From NCBI GenBank assembly GCA_037039925.1, contig JAXRKP010000591.1, positions 127,501 to 191,500 on the forward strand: a stretch of 64,000 nt of DNA, written 5' to 3'. This DNA comes from Doris montereyensis (lineage: Eukaryota > Mollusca > Gastropoda > Nudibranchia > Dorididae). The translations under genes were made by a program, and so were the position numbers. Shown here piece by piece: positions 24,286 through 38,100 of the stretch. The notes below the pieces were generated by a model, which saw only the letters and a list, made by a program, of their open reading frames with translations, made no database searches and was not told the DNA's origin. Numbering within the stretch: the stretch's first letter is position 1; each line of letters starts with the position of its first letter.

Positions 24286-27200
24286 GTGGACAGGTAAGCA
24301 CCTGTACGGGGAGTAGATGATCTCGCCCTCCACGAGCCTCCTCCTGCCTTGCAGGTTGGTCTTGGCTGACCAAAGGCTAAGGGAGTTAACCCTGACAGAA
24401 AACAACCTGCTGCCTTGCAGGATGGTCTTGAATGACCAAAGGCTAAAGGAGTTGACCCTGACAGAAAATAACAAGGCCTGGTAGGGGGCCTCAAGGTGGC
24501 AGCCTCACCATCTACCTAGGGTACAGTGGGCTAATCCCCTACTTATCCGAAACCTAACTGATGCAGAGAATAAATATAATACACCCGCCTTGACCTTTCA
24601 ATGATGAAAATAGAAATGAACACGGACTGTGATTTTTGGAACATGGAACGTTAGGGCAATAAATAGAAAAGAGTTAGAATTAGTTGAAGAAATGGAAAAT
24701 TTCAAAATAGACATTTTGGCTATTACAGAAACAAAGAAAAAAGGACAAGGAATAGAAAATATAGAACCAAATAATATTTTAATCTTCTCAGGAGTAGATG
24801 TCAAAGATAGATCTAGAGTAGGAGTAGGTCTTCTAGTACATAAAAGGCATGAAAAGCTACTAGAAAGCTGGAAGTTTATAAGCCCACGGCTATTAAAAGT
24901 AAATATTAAACCAAAAGGAAGAGAAATTAAATAATTAACAGCTTTTTGACCAAATGAAGACACCACTAAAGAAGAAAAAGATACCTTCTAAAACGATTTA
25001 CAAATAGCTGCAGATAATCTTAAACACAAACAGGAACTAATGGTTTTAGGAGATTTAAATGCTAGAGTAGGCAATAATATAGAAACATCAGGTGGAGTAA
25101 TGGGTAAAGAAGGAGAGACAACAACTTCTCTAAATGAAGAGAGACAAATAGATTTGTGCCTAAAGAATAACATGAAAATAGCCAACAACCTTTTTTTCCT
25201 CATAAAGATATCTACAAATATACAAGAGTAAATGAAGACAGGTGTGAAAAGTCAATCATAGACTACATAATAGTTAGCATCTCCTTTTTCATTTACGTAC
25301 ATTGGATGCAAGAGTAAACAGAGGAGCAGAAATATTTAGTGATCATCACCTAGTGATTGCCAAAATGAGATTACTGACTGAAGAAAACAAACAGAAGAGG
25401 AAAGAGAAAAAAACTACTAAACTCAAAATAGAGGAACTAAATAAACCAGTAGTAAAACAGGTGTACCAATCTTTGATAAAAAGATTTATCAGTGAAACTG
25501 AAAGAAACATGGATCTTAATGATATCACAATAAAGGAAAAGTGGCAAATGTATAAAGAAACACTCCTCAGTTGTACTGAAGAGGTCTGTGGTGGGAAACA
25601 AATTAAAGGAGATGGGAAAAGAACAGCATGGTGGAATGAGAATGTCAAAACTAAGATCAAGGAAAAAAAGAAGAAATACTTGCAAACAAAGAAATCAAAA
25701 GCTAGTAAGGAAATCAAAAGCTGTTCTGGGGGCAATGAAGAGCATGAGAAAGACCAAAGCATGCCCAATACGACAAATTAAGAATGCCAAAGGAGAAATA
25801 ATGAAAGAAGACAGCGAAGTCATGGAAACATGGAGAAAGCATTTTCACCAATTACATAATCCCTCCAGAACATATGAAACAAGGAGTAAAGATCAATTAT
25901 TAAGAGTAACAAGTAATCCAGAGGTGACAGCTGAAGATGTAAATATATCAATGGAAGAAATCCAAACAGCTATAAGAAAAGTGAAATTAAGAAAAGCCCC
26001 AGGAGCAGATCAAGTTTATCCAGGAATGATTAAAAACCAAGGGAGAGAGGCAGACAAACTACTACATGTAACATGCCAACAAGCATGGAAGTCCAAATAG
26101 GTGCCAGACGACAGGAAAAAAAAAGGGAACGGCAGTACCAATACATAAGAAAAGATCAACTATGGAATGCTCAAACTATAGAGGGATATCACTACTTAGC
26201 ATTCCAGGAAAAGTGTATGCCAGTATACTGGAAATCAGATGAAGGAAAAGAGTAGAGGATCAGATTGAAGAGCATCAGAGTGGATTTAGACCATGAACAA
26301 GTGTACCAGACCACATATTTACTATTAGACAATAAAAATAATTCATTGAGAGAAACATTGACTTGCACCTGTGTTTTATTGACTTTGAAAAGGCATTTGA
26401 CACTGTGAGGAGGGACGAACTATGGCATTCCTTAAAAGAACACAATGTAGAGCAAAATTTAATAGAAGCCATTAAAAGTTTTTACAATAAACCAACATAT
26501 GCAGTGAGAGTAGCTGGAAACATATCTGCAGAATTTGATGTTGATATAGGAGTGAGACAGGGTTGTATCCTAAGTCCTCTTTTGTTTATCACATTTATGG
26601 ATTCAGTCGCAAAGGCATCCTCAAAAATGAAGAAAATGAATGTAGGTATGTGGAAGCTTAAACCAGTAAATGTATCAATGCTTTCATTTGCCGATGATTT
26701 AGTTCTGTTTGGAAAATCAGAAAGTGACTTTCAGTCGAATATCAACATTATGAACAATGGACAAAATAAAAGAGGAATGAGAGTAAATGCAAAGAAAACC
26801 AAAACAATGCTAGTAACTAGGGAAGCTAAAACACAAAATCTTAAACTGGGCAGGGAGAATATAGAACAAGTCCAAAGCTACAATTACCTATGAGTACTGA
26901 TTAACTCAGAGGGAAAACTAAGAGAAGAAATCAGCCAGAGAATCAAAAAGGCAAGTGCAATATATAACCATCTAGGAAAGACATTTGTAGGTAAGCAAGA
27001 ATTGGCAACAAAAACGAAAATGGCAATATACAATACAGTTTATTGTCCTACTCTTCTCTATGCCAGTGAAACCTGGACCTTAGACAGTAGAGAATACAGT
27101 AGAGTACAGGCAGCTGAAATGAAATATCTAAGAAGAGTAGTAGGAAAACTAAAAGAAGCAAAATCAGAAACACAACAATAAGAGATCAAACCAAAGCAGA

Positions 27201-27490
27201 TAGCATAAAAACTAAGATAGAAACAAATCAATTGAGATGATTTGGGCATGTAAACAGAATGAATGACAATAGAATAGCTACATCAGTATACAGTACTAAA
27301 GCTCAAGGTAAAAGACTGAAAGGCAGACCTCGGAGAAAGTCGGAAGAAGATATAAAAGAGGCATTGAAGCATAGAAATTTAACTTTTTTGGAAGGAAACA
27401 GAAAATGCCAGGACACGGCATCCTGGAGAAAGATCATCTCGGACATTTGAACCCATACACCGAAAGGTAGAATGGGATCTGATAAACAAA
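24286..27490 (+). mobile_element. decayed APE-type LINE inside the 39-bp satellite
   Basis: A non-LTR retrotransposon, near full length, inserted in the satellite. The 5' part (24286-24600) has no long frame and holds two tandem copies of a ~65-bp segment (CTGCCTTGCAGG at 24350 and 24411, each followed by TGACCAAAGGCTAA), reminiscent of tandem 5' UTR promoter units. The coding part follows. The 3' end (about 27450-27490) runs back into the satellite at GTAAGCCTACAAAGC. The left junction is ATATGCCTA/CCGGGC. The string GCCTA at both junctions may be a short target-site duplication or simply satellite sequence. Confidence 0.85.
24604..27450 (+). pseudogene. LINE endonuclease/reverse transcriptase, disrupted
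   Basis: Protein pieces in order, in changing frames. AP-endonuclease start GTWNVRAINRKELELVEEM (about 24638) and ITETKKKGQG; LGDLNARVGN (25043-25072); SDHHLVIAKM from about 25338; a Lys-rich linker with TAWWNENVKTK (about 25624). The reverse transcriptase has LCFIDFEKAFDTVRRDELW (26366-26422), GVRQGCILSPLLF (about 26550) and the catalytic box FADDLVLFGKS (about 26687). Then comes a C-terminal region with ASETWTL and WRKIISDI just before the stop near 27450. Stops or shifts occur at about 24932, 25230, 25780, 26100, 26255, 26893 and 27180. All domains of an RTE- or I-like LINE are represented, but no frame is intact. Clade assignment is uncertain. Confidence 0.85.
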
Positions 27491-29850
27491 GAAAGAAGCC
27501 GTAAGCCTACAAAGCAATAACAATCTACCACACTGTGAATTATGCCTAGAAAGCAAGAACAAACTATCACACTGTGAATTATGCCTAGAAAGCAATAACA
27601 ATCTACCACACTGTGAATTATGCCTACAAAACAATAACAATCTACCACACTGTGAGATATGCCTAGAAAGCAATAACAAACTACCACACTGTGAGATAAG
27701 TCCAGAAAGTAATAACAATCTACCACACTGTGAGATATGCCTAGAAAACAAGAACAAACTACCACACTGTGAGATATGCCTAGAAAGCAATAACAAACTA
27801 CCACACTGTGAGATAAGTCCAGAAAGCAATAACAAACTACTACACTGTGAGATATGCCTAGAAAGCAAGAACAAACTACCACACTGTGAGGTATGCCAGA
27901 AAGCAATAACAAACTATCACACTGTGACGTAAGTCCAGAAAGCAATAACAAACTACCACACTGTGAGGTATGCCAGAAAGTAAGAATAAACTATCACACT
28001 GTGATGTATGCCAGAAAGCAAGAATAAACTACCACACTGTGACGTAAGCCAGAAAGTAAGAACAAACTACTACACTGTGAGGTATGCCTAGAAAGCAAGA
28101 ACAAACTACCACACTGTGAGGTATGCCTAGAAAGCAATAATAATCTACCACACTGTGAGGTATGCCTAGAAAGTAAGAATGAACTACCACACTGTGAGGT
28201 ATGCCTAGAAAGCAATAACAAACTACCACACTGTGACGTAAGTCCAGAAAGCAATGACAACATACCACACTGTGAGGTATGCATAGAAAGCAATAACAAA
28301 CTACCACACTGTGAGGTATACCTAGAAAGCAATAACAAACTACCACACTGTGAGGTATGCCTAGAAAGTAATAACAAACTACCACACTGTGATGTAACCA
28401 GAAAGCAATAACAAACTACCACACTGTGAATATGCCTAGAAAGCAATAACAAAATACCACACTGTGAGGTATGCCTAGAAAGCAATAACAAACTACCACA
28501 CTGTGAGGTATGCCTAGAAAGCAATAACAATCTACCACACACTGAGGTATGCCTAGAAAGCAATAACAAACTACCACACTGTGAAGTAAGCCTAGAAAGC
28601 AATAACAAACTACCACACTGTGAGGTATGCCTAGAAAGCAATAACAAACTATCACACTGTGAGGTATGCATAGAAAGCAATAACAAACTACCACACTGTG
28701 AGGTATACCTAGAAAGCAATAACAAACTACCACACTGTGAGGTATGCCTAGAAAGCAATAACAAACTACCACACTGTGAGATATGCCTAGAAAGCAATAA
28801 CAAACTACCACACTGTGAGGTATGCCTAGAAAGCAATAACAAACTACCACACTGTGAGGTATGCCTAGAAAGCAATAACAAACTACCACACTGTGAGATA
28901 TGCCTAGAAAGCAATAACAAACTAACACACTGTGAGATATGCCTAGAATGCAACAACAAACTACCACACTGTGAGATATGCCTAGAAAGCAATAACAAAC
29001 AACCACACTGTGACGTATGCCTAGAAAGCAATAACAAACTACCACACTGTGATGTAAGTCCAGAAAGCAATAACAAACTACCACACTGTGACTGATATGC
29101 CTAGAAGGCAATAACAAACTAACCACACTATGACATATGCCTAGAAAGCAATAACAATCTACCACACTGTGTATGCCTAGACAGCAATAACAAACTACCA
29201 CACTATGATGTATGCCTAGAAAGAAATAACAAACTACCACACTGTGAGGTATGCCTAGAAAGCAATAACAAACTACCACACTGTGAGGTATACCTAGAAA
29301 GCAATAACAAACTACCACACTGTGAGGTATGCATAGAAAGCAATAACAAACTACCACACTGTGAGGTATGCCTAGAAAATCAATAATAACAAACTACCAC
29401 ACTATGATGTATGCCTAGAAAGCAATAACAAACTACCACACTGTGACGTATGCCTAGAAAGCAATAACAAACCACCACACAGTGACTGTATGCCTAGAAA
29501 GCAATAACAAACTACCACACTGTGAGGTATGCCTAGAAAGAAATCACAAACTACCACACTGTGACGTATGCCTAGACAGCAATAACAAAATACCACACAG
29601 TGACGTATGCCTAGAAAAGCAATAACAAATTACCACACATGACGTATGCCTAGAAAGCAATAACAAACTACCACACAGTGACGTATAGAAAGCAATAACA
29701 AACTACCACACAGTGACGTATGCCTAGAAAGCAATGACAAACTACCACACAGTGACGTATGCCTAGAAAGCAATAACAAATTACCACACAGTGACGTACA
29801 ATGACCTAGTATGCCTAGAAAGCAATAACAAACTACCACATTGTGTCATA
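27491..29850. repeat. 39-bp satellite, right arm
   Basis: Same 39-bp unit and orientation as 23430-24285. GAGGTATGCC and GAGATATGCC variants dominate here, with occasional GTAAGTCCAGAAAGC units. The resulting frames reach 360 residues on the minus strand (Leu/Ser/His/Cys periodic peptide); I reject them as genes. Confidence 0.96.
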
Positions 29851-31800
29851 TGCCTAATGACAAACTACCACAAGTATGTGCAATGACAAACTACCACACT
29901 GTGTCGTATGTGAAAGCAATGACAAACTACCACACTGTGTCGTATGTGTCAATGACAAACTACCACACTGTGTCGTATGTGTCAATGACAAACTACCACA
30001 CTGTGTCGTATGTGCCAATGACAAACTACCACAAGTCCGTATGTGTCAATGACAAACTACCACACTGTGTCATATGTGCCAATGACAAACTACCACACTG
30101 TGTCATATGTGCCAATGACAAACTACCACACTGTGTCATATGTGCCAATGACAAACTACCACACTGTGTCATATGTGCCAATGACAAACTACCACACTGT
30201 GTGACAATGACAAACTACCACACTGTGTCATATGTGCCAATGACAAACTACCACACTGTGTCGTATGTGCCAATGACAAACTACCACACTGTGTCGTATG
30301 TGCGCAATGACAAACTACCACAATGTGCCATATGTGCCAATGACAAACTACCACAATGTGTATGCCAATGACAAACTACCACACTGTGTCATATGCCTAG
30401 CAATGACAAACTACCACACTGTGTTGTATGTGCAATAATGACAAACTACCACACTGTGTCGTACCACACTGACAAACTACCACACTGTGCCATATGTGTC
30501 AATGACAAACTACCACACTGTGTATGTGCCAATGACAAACTACCACACTGTGTTGTATTTGTCAATGACAAACTACCACACCGTATGTGCCAATGACAAA
30601 CTACCACACTGTGTATGTGCAATGACAAACTACCACAATGTGCCAATAACAAACTACCACACGTGTACCACACTGTGTTGTATGTGCAATGACAAACTAC
30701 CACACTGTGTGTGTGCCAATGACAAACTACCACACTGTACCATGTGCCAATGACAAACTACCACACTGTGCCCTATGTGCCAATGACAAACTACCACACT
30801 GTGTCAAAACAATGAACAAACAATGACAAACTACCACACTGTGCCCTAGAAAACAATGACAAACTACCACACTGTGCCATATGTGCCAATGACAAACTGT
30901 GACATATGTGTCAATGACAAACTACAACACTGTGCCAAAACACAAACAATGACAAACTACCACACTGTGCCCTGTGGCCAATGACAAACTACAACACTGT
31001 GCCGATGTGCCAATGACAAACTAGAACACTGTGCCATATGTGCCAATGACAAACTACCACACTGTGATGTGTCAATGACAATATGTGTCAATGACAAACT
31101 ACCACACTGTGCCGTATGTGCCTAGAAAACAAGCCAATGACAAACTACCACACTGTGGTATGTGCCAATGACAAACTGTGACATGTGCCAATGACAAACT
31201 ACCACACTGTACCATATGTGCCAAAGAAAACAAGAACAAACTACCACACTAAACGTGTACCACACTGTAAATATGCATAGAAAGCAAGAACAAACTACCA
31301 CACTGTGTACCTAAAGACAAACTACCACACTACATATGGCCAATGACAAACTACCTAGACACAATGCAAACTACCACACTGTGTCGTATGGTCAATGACA
31401 AACTACCACACTGTATATGTGCCAATGACAAAGAACACTGTGTCGTATAACAATGACAAACTACCACACTGTGATGTACCACATTGACAAACTACCACAC
31501 TGTGCCATATGTGCCAATGACAAACTACCACACTGTGCTGTATGTGTATGACAAAAATGTCGTGTATGTGTCAATGACAAACTACCACACTGTGCTGTAT
31601 GCCTAGAAACAAACTACCACAAACTACCACACTGTACACACTGTGCTGTCATTGACAAACTACCACACTGTGCTGTATGTGTCATTGACAACTACCACAC
31701 TGTGACAATGACAAATATGCCAAGTCATTGACAAACTACTACCACACTGTGTCTAGAAAGAAAATTTTGACAAACTACCACACTGTGACGTATGCCAATG
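29851..31800. repeat. 33-bp derivative of the satellite
   Basis: The unit shortens to about 33 bp (CAATGACAAACTACCACACT plus GTGTCGTATGTGC) by loss of the CTAGAAAG segment. Regular to about 30770, then increasingly irregular, with partial units, stray CTAGAAAAC insertions and tandem fragments of ACTACCACACTGTG. Confidence 0.92.
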
Positions 31801-33050
31801 AGAAAACAAGAACAAACTACCAAACTACCACATTGTGACGTATGCCTAGAAAGCAATAACAAACTACCTGGTACCACACTGTTACTGTTTGCCTGTCAGT
31901 TGAGCAATCTACCACATGGGACTACCAAGAAAGCAATGACTTTTTTTTTCCACACTGTCTATGCCTAGAAAGCAATGGCAAACTACCACACGGTTAACTG
32001 TGTGTCATTGATTAAAGCAATGGCAAACTACCACACTCATGTGTCTAGTGAAGTAAATGTCTAGCAACAACAAACTACCACACTGTGCATGTATGCCTAG
32101 AAAGCAATAACAAACTACCACACTGTGATGCAGTGAGAGTCTGCCAAGATATCTTAATGTGCATATAAATAACAATAACAAACTACCACACTGAGAGTAG
32201 GCCAACAAACCAATAATTTTCTACACTATTTTGTCCTAATCTGAGATTTTATGACGTGTTACTTTCAAAAGAGTAAGCAATATCAAACTACCACACTGAT
32301 GTATGCCTATTGTATAACTGATTTTGTTCTACCTCTCTAAACTGATTTTCATGCCTATGTATAACTGAATAACTACCTTTGTTCTATGTATTATTATTAT
32401 ATTCCGAGATGTAAACATTGTGTTCATGCCTAGAAATCAATGACAAACTACCACACTATGTTGCATGCCTAAAAGCAATGACAAACTACGACACTGTGAT
32501 GTATGCCTAGAAAGTTCTAACAAACTGTGATGTGTACTCTGTGATGCATGTTTGGAGGTCTATAATGGCAAACTACCACACTGTGATGATGTCTAGAAAG
32601 CAATTTTGTCTACCACACTGGATGATCATGCGGAAACTACCACACAAACTACCACACTCTTATCATCATGTTTGAAAGTAATGCAAACTACCACACTGTG
32701 ATGTCATGCCTAGGTAAAGATAACTCATTTTGTTCTGGAACAAATGATCATGTGCCTACCACACTGCAATAACAATTTACCACTACTGTCTCTTATGATC
32801 ATGAAAGCAATAACAAACTACCACACTGTTCGTATGCCTCTAACAAAGACCAAGATATGAGTATGCCTAGAAAGCAATAACAAACTACCACACTGTGATG
32901 TGATCATGCCAGAAAGCAATACAAACTACCACACTGTGATGTATGCCTAGAAGATAATAACAAACTCATTTTGTTCTACCTCTCTTGATGTATGCCTAGA
33001 AAGCAATAACATTTTGTTCTACCACTCTGTTGATGTATGCCTAGAAAGCA
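31801..33050. repeat. mosaic of the 39-bp and 50-bp satellites
   Basis: Fragments of the 39-bp unit (AAACTACCACACTGTGATG, GCCTAGAAAGCAATAAC) alternate with fragments of the 50-bp array found only later at 36.4-38.1 kb (CTGATTTTGTTCTACCTCTC, TTATTATATTCCGAGAT, ATGATCATG). GCCAAGATATCTTAA at about 32147 also matches 36178, in the DNA flanking the 50-bp array. True recombination or a consensus error from noisy reads are both possible. Confidence 0.8.
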
Positions 33051-35280
33051 ATGACAAACTACCACACTATGATGTATGCCTAGAAAGCAATGACAAACTA
33101 CCACACTAGTCGTATGCCTAGAAAGCAATGACAAACTACCACATTATGATGTATGCCTAGAAAGCAATGACAAACTACCACACTGACTAGACCATATGCC
33201 TAGAAAGCAATGACAAACTACCACACTGTGATGTATGCCTAGAAAGCAATGACAAACTACCACACTATGATGTATGCCTAGAAAGCAATGACAAACTACC
33301 ACACTATGTCGTATGCCTAGAAAGCAATGACAAACTACCCGTTATGTCGTATGCCTAGAAAGCAATGACAAACTACCACGTTATGACCGTATGCCTAGAA
33401 AGCAATAACAAACTACCACACTGTGATGTATGCCTAGAAAGCAATGACAAACTACCACACTGTGATGATCATATGCCAAGAAAGCAATGACAAACTACAG
33501 TTACACGTTATGACCGTATGCCTAGAAAGCAATGACAAACTACCAACGTTGACCGTATGCCTAGAAAGCAATGACAAACTACCACACTATGTCGTATGCC
33601 TAGAAAGCAATGACAAACTACAACTACCACATTGTGTCGTATGCCTAGAAAGCAATGACAAACTACCACACACTGATCGTATGCCTAGAAAGCAATGACA
33701 AACTACCACATTTGACGTATGCCTAGAAAGCAATGACAAACTACCACACTGTGATGTATGCCTAGAAAAGCAATGACAAACTACAACGTTACCACACTGT
33801 GACCGTATGCCTAGAAAGCAATGACAAACTACAACACTATGTTGTATGCCTAGAAAGCAATGACAAACTACCGTTATGCACTGTGATGTATGCCTAGAAA
33901 GCAATGACAAACTACCACGTTACTGTGTTGTATGCCTAGAAAGCAATGACAAACTACCACACTATGATGTATGCCTAGAAAGCAATGACAAACTACCAAC
34001 TGTTATGACCGTATGCCTAGAAAGCAATGACAAACTACACACTGTGATGACCGTATGCCTAGAAAGCAATGACAAACTACCACACTATGATGTATGCCTA
34101 GAAAGCAATGACAAACTACCACACTGTGATGTATGCCTAGAAAGCAATGACAAACTACCACACTTATGTATGCCTAGAAAGCAATGACAAACTACACAAC
34201 TAGAAAAAAACACTGTGATGTATGCCTAGAAAGCAATGACAAACTACCACACTGTGATGTATGCCTAGAAAGCAATGACAAACTACCACACTGTGATACC
34301 GTATGCCTAGAAAGCAATAACAAACTACCACACTGTGATGTATGCCTAGAAAGCAATGACAAACTACCACACTGTGATGTATGCCTAGAAAGCAATGACA
34401 AACTACCACACTGTGATGTATGCCTAGAAAGCAATGACAAACTACCACACTGTGATGTATGCCTAGAAAGCAATGACAAACTACCACACTGTGACGTATG
34501 CCTAGAAAGCAATGACAAACTACCACACTGTGATGCATGCCTAGAAAGCAATGACAAACTACCACACTGTGATGTATGCCTAGAAAGCAATGACAAACTA
34601 CCAAGATATGCTTAGATTGCCAATGACAAATACCTCACTGTGACCGTAAAGCAAGAACAAACACAAACTACCAGAATAACAAACTACATTGTGCCGTATG
34701 CCTAGAAAGCAATAACAAACTACCACACTGTGATTACATTACCACACTGTGATGTATGCCTAGAAAGCAATGACAAAACTACCACGCCTAGATAGCAATA
34801 ACACTGTGATGTATGCCTAGAAAGCAATGACAAACTACCACACTGTGACATATGCCTAGAAAGCAATAACAAACTACCACACTGTACTGTATGCCTTAGA
34901 AAATCAATAACAAATAACCACACTATGATGTATGCCTACAAAAGCAATAACAAACTACCACACTGTGCTGTATGCCTAGAAATCAATAATAATAAAATAA
35001 ATAACCACACTATGACCATATGTCTAGAAAGAAATCACAAACTACCACACTGTGACGTATGCCTAGAAAGCAATAACAAACTACCACACAGTGCTGTATG
35101 CCTAGAAAAGCAATAACAAATGACCACACTATGACGTATGCCTAGAAAGCAATGACAAACTACCACAGTGACATGATTAGAAAGCAATAACAAACTACAC
35201 ACTGTGACGTATGCCCAGAAAGCAATAACAAATTACCACACTGTGACGTATGCCTAGAAAGCAATAGACCAAACAACTGG
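33051..35280. repeat. 39-bp satellite, distal block
   Basis: The 39-bp unit returns with AATGACAAACTACC instead of AATAACAAACTACC. It is very uniform at about 34210-34600 (ten near-identical units) and irregular elsewhere. Confidence 0.94.
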
Positions 35281-35790
35281 ACACAGTGAGGCATGTGCCA
35301 ATGACAAATTACCACAGTGTGTCGTATGCGCCAATGACAAATTACCACATTGTGATATGAGCAATGACAAATTACCACACTGTGCCTATGCGCCAATGAC
35401 AAATTACCACAATGTGTGATGTCGCCAATGACAAATTACCACATTGTGTCTTATGCGCCAATGACAAATTACCACATTGTGTCGTATGCGCCAATGACAA
35501 ATTACCACACTGTCAGTATGTCCAATGGAAACTACCACACTAATTGCCGTATGTCCAATGACAAATTACCACACTGTGTCGTATGCGTCAATGACAAATT
35601 ACCACACTGTGCCGTATGTCCAATGAGAAACTACCACACTGTGCCGTATGTCCAATGACAAATTACCACACTGTGTCGTATGACATTGACAAATTACCAC
35701 ATTGTGTCGTATGATTGACCAATGACAAACTGACCACACTTTCGCATGTCCAGATGAGAAACTACCACATTGTGCCTTATGTGCCAACAA
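35281..35790. repeat. 33-bp satellite derivative, distal block
   Basis: About 15 units of the CAATGACAAATTACCACA type with TGTGTCGTATGCG joints. These differ from the 29.9-31.8 kb block by AAATTACC instead of AAACTACC. Confidence 0.92.
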
Positions 35791-36360
35791 ATCATGGGAG
35801 CAACTCCTGATTCTCCTACACTCAACTCTGAGTAGGGAAGATTGTTTTACTTCTTTGTTGTAATTTTTTCTTAGGAGTTACTCTTTCCTTAGTCATCTGG
35901 TCATGAGATTGTCAACTCACCTCTCGAGTCTTTTTTTCCAATCTTTGTCTAACCCTACTCTCTTGGCCTCTTCCTCGGTTAACTGGTAATCATCGGGTAT
36001 CTGCAATGAAAAGCGGGCCTGGCACTTGAGCACGAATCTCACAGCCAGGTCTAGTGGGAAGGTTGAGAAAGGTGCACTTTGGGCAGTTCCAGCCGACCTT
36101 CACAGAAAAAATGGGGTACAAGACAATAATCATCAGTTTCTCACACCATTTCCCATTTTAAAAAGTGAAGAAGAGCTGCCAAGATATCTTAAACGATAAA
36201 AATAACAATGGATTTATGGCCAATCCCTGCTGTGAGAGCAGGCTCATCAACCATTTTATTTTCGATTTTTGGCTATTTTAATATAACTTTATGAGATCTT
36301 ATAAGACGTCTGGTTTACAAAAAATATGCAGATAGATTGGAGATTTTTATAAATCATTTT
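35791..36360. other. spacer between satellites
   Basis: Mixed sequence without a long frame. 36178-36215 (GCCAAGATATCTTAAACG) shares a stretch with the mosaic zone at 32147. Confidence 0.5.
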
Positions 36361-38100
36361 GTTCTTCCCTCTCTTCGATCTTGTACGGAGGTACTGTATA
36401 ACTGATTTTGTTCATGACCCTCTGTATAACTGATTTTGTCCTAAACCCTATGTATAACTGATTTTGTTCTTGCCTTTGTTACTGATTCTGTTATTATTAT
36501 ATTCCGAGATATTGCATAAATCATTGTGTTCTACCCTCTATTACAATCATATTCCGAGATATTGCATAAATCGGTTGTCCTGTTCTCTTGCAATCATATT
36601 CCGAGACATTGCATATATCCTTTTGTTCTAACCCTCTTACGATTGTATTCCGAGATATTGTATAACAAATTTTGTTCTACCATCTGTTACCATCACATTC
36701 TGAGATATTAAATCAATTATTTTGTTCTACCCTCTGTTATGATCATGTTCGGAGGTACTGTATAACTAATTTTGTTCTACCTCTCTTATGATCATGTTTG
36801 GAGGTACTGTATAACTAATTTTGTTCTACCCTCGTAACTTATGATCATGTTCGGAGGTACTGTATAACTCATTTTGTTCTCCTCTCTTATGATCACGGAG
36901 TACTGATAACACATTTTGTTCTACCCTCTCTTATGATCATGTTCGGAGATACTGTATAACTCATTTTGTTCTACCCTCTCTTATGATCATCTTGCCAGAG
37001 GTACTGTATAACTGACTTTTGTTCTACCCACTCTTATGATCATGTTTGGAGGTACTGATAACAAATTTTGTTCTACCCTCTTTATGATCATGTTCGGAGG
37101 TACTGTATAACTCATTTTGTTCTATCCTCTCTTACAATTTATTCCAAGATATTGCTTAAATCATTTTATTCTACCGTCTGTTAGATCCTATTCCGAGATA
37201 TTGCATAAATCCTTTGATCTACCAAAACTCATGCGATCATATTCCTAGATATTGCATAACTCATTTCGTTCTACCCTCTCTTACGATCATATTCGGAGAT
37301 ATTGCATATATATATCATTTTGTTCTACCCTCGATTATGATCATATTCCAAGATATTGCATAACACAGATTTTGTTCTATCCTCTGTTACGATCATATTC
37401 CAAGATATTGCATAACCAATTTTGTTCTATCCTCTGTTACTGATCATATTCCAAGATATTGCATAACCAATTTGTTCTATCCTCTGTTATGATCATATTC
37501 CAAGATATTGCACAACCAATTTTGTTCTATCCTCTGTTACGATCATATTCCAAGATATTGCATAACCAAGTTTGTTCTATCCTCTGTTATGATCATGTTC
37601 CAAGATAGTGCATAACCAATTTTGATCTATCCTCTGTTAGATCATATTCCAAGATATTGCATAACCAACTTTGTTCTATCCTCTGTTATGATCATATTCC
37701 AAGATATTGCATAACCAATTTTGTTCTACCCTCTGTTATGATCATATTCCAAGATATTGCATAACCAATTTTGTTCTACCCTCTGTTATGATCATATTCC
37801 AAGATATTGCATAACCAAGTTTGTTTACCTCTGTTATGATCATATTCCAAGATATTCATAACCAATTTTGTTCTGAGAACCCTCTGTTATGATCATATTC
37901 CAAGATATTGCATAACCAATTTTGTTCTACCCTCTGTTATGATCATATTCTAAGATATTGCATAACCAGGGTTATTCTACTTTGATTATGATCATATTCC
38001 AAGATATTGCATAACCAATTTTGTTCTATTCTTGTTATGATCATATTCCAAGATATTGTTAACCAATTTTGTTCTATCCTCAGTTACAATCATTTCTTTG
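36361..38100. repeat. 50-bp minisatellite
   Basis: About 34 units with CCTCTGTTATGATCATATTC and CAAGATATTGCATAACCAA plus a TTTTGTTCTA joint. Proximal units (36.4-37.1 kb) carry CGGAGGTACTGTATAACT instead of CCAAGATATTGCATAACC, showing two subfamilies arranged in blocks. Confidence 0.95.

Noticed and set aside
27994..29357. 360- and 313-residue frames with a 13-residue Cys/His/Ser period, resembling a Cys-rich repeat protein
   Set aside because: 39-bp units leave several frames open on both strands at once; no start context, signal peptide or non-repeat domain.
23430..35790. CRISPR-like repeat-spacer array
   Set aside because: Units are directly tandem with no unique spacers and no cas genes; this is eukaryotic satellite DNA.
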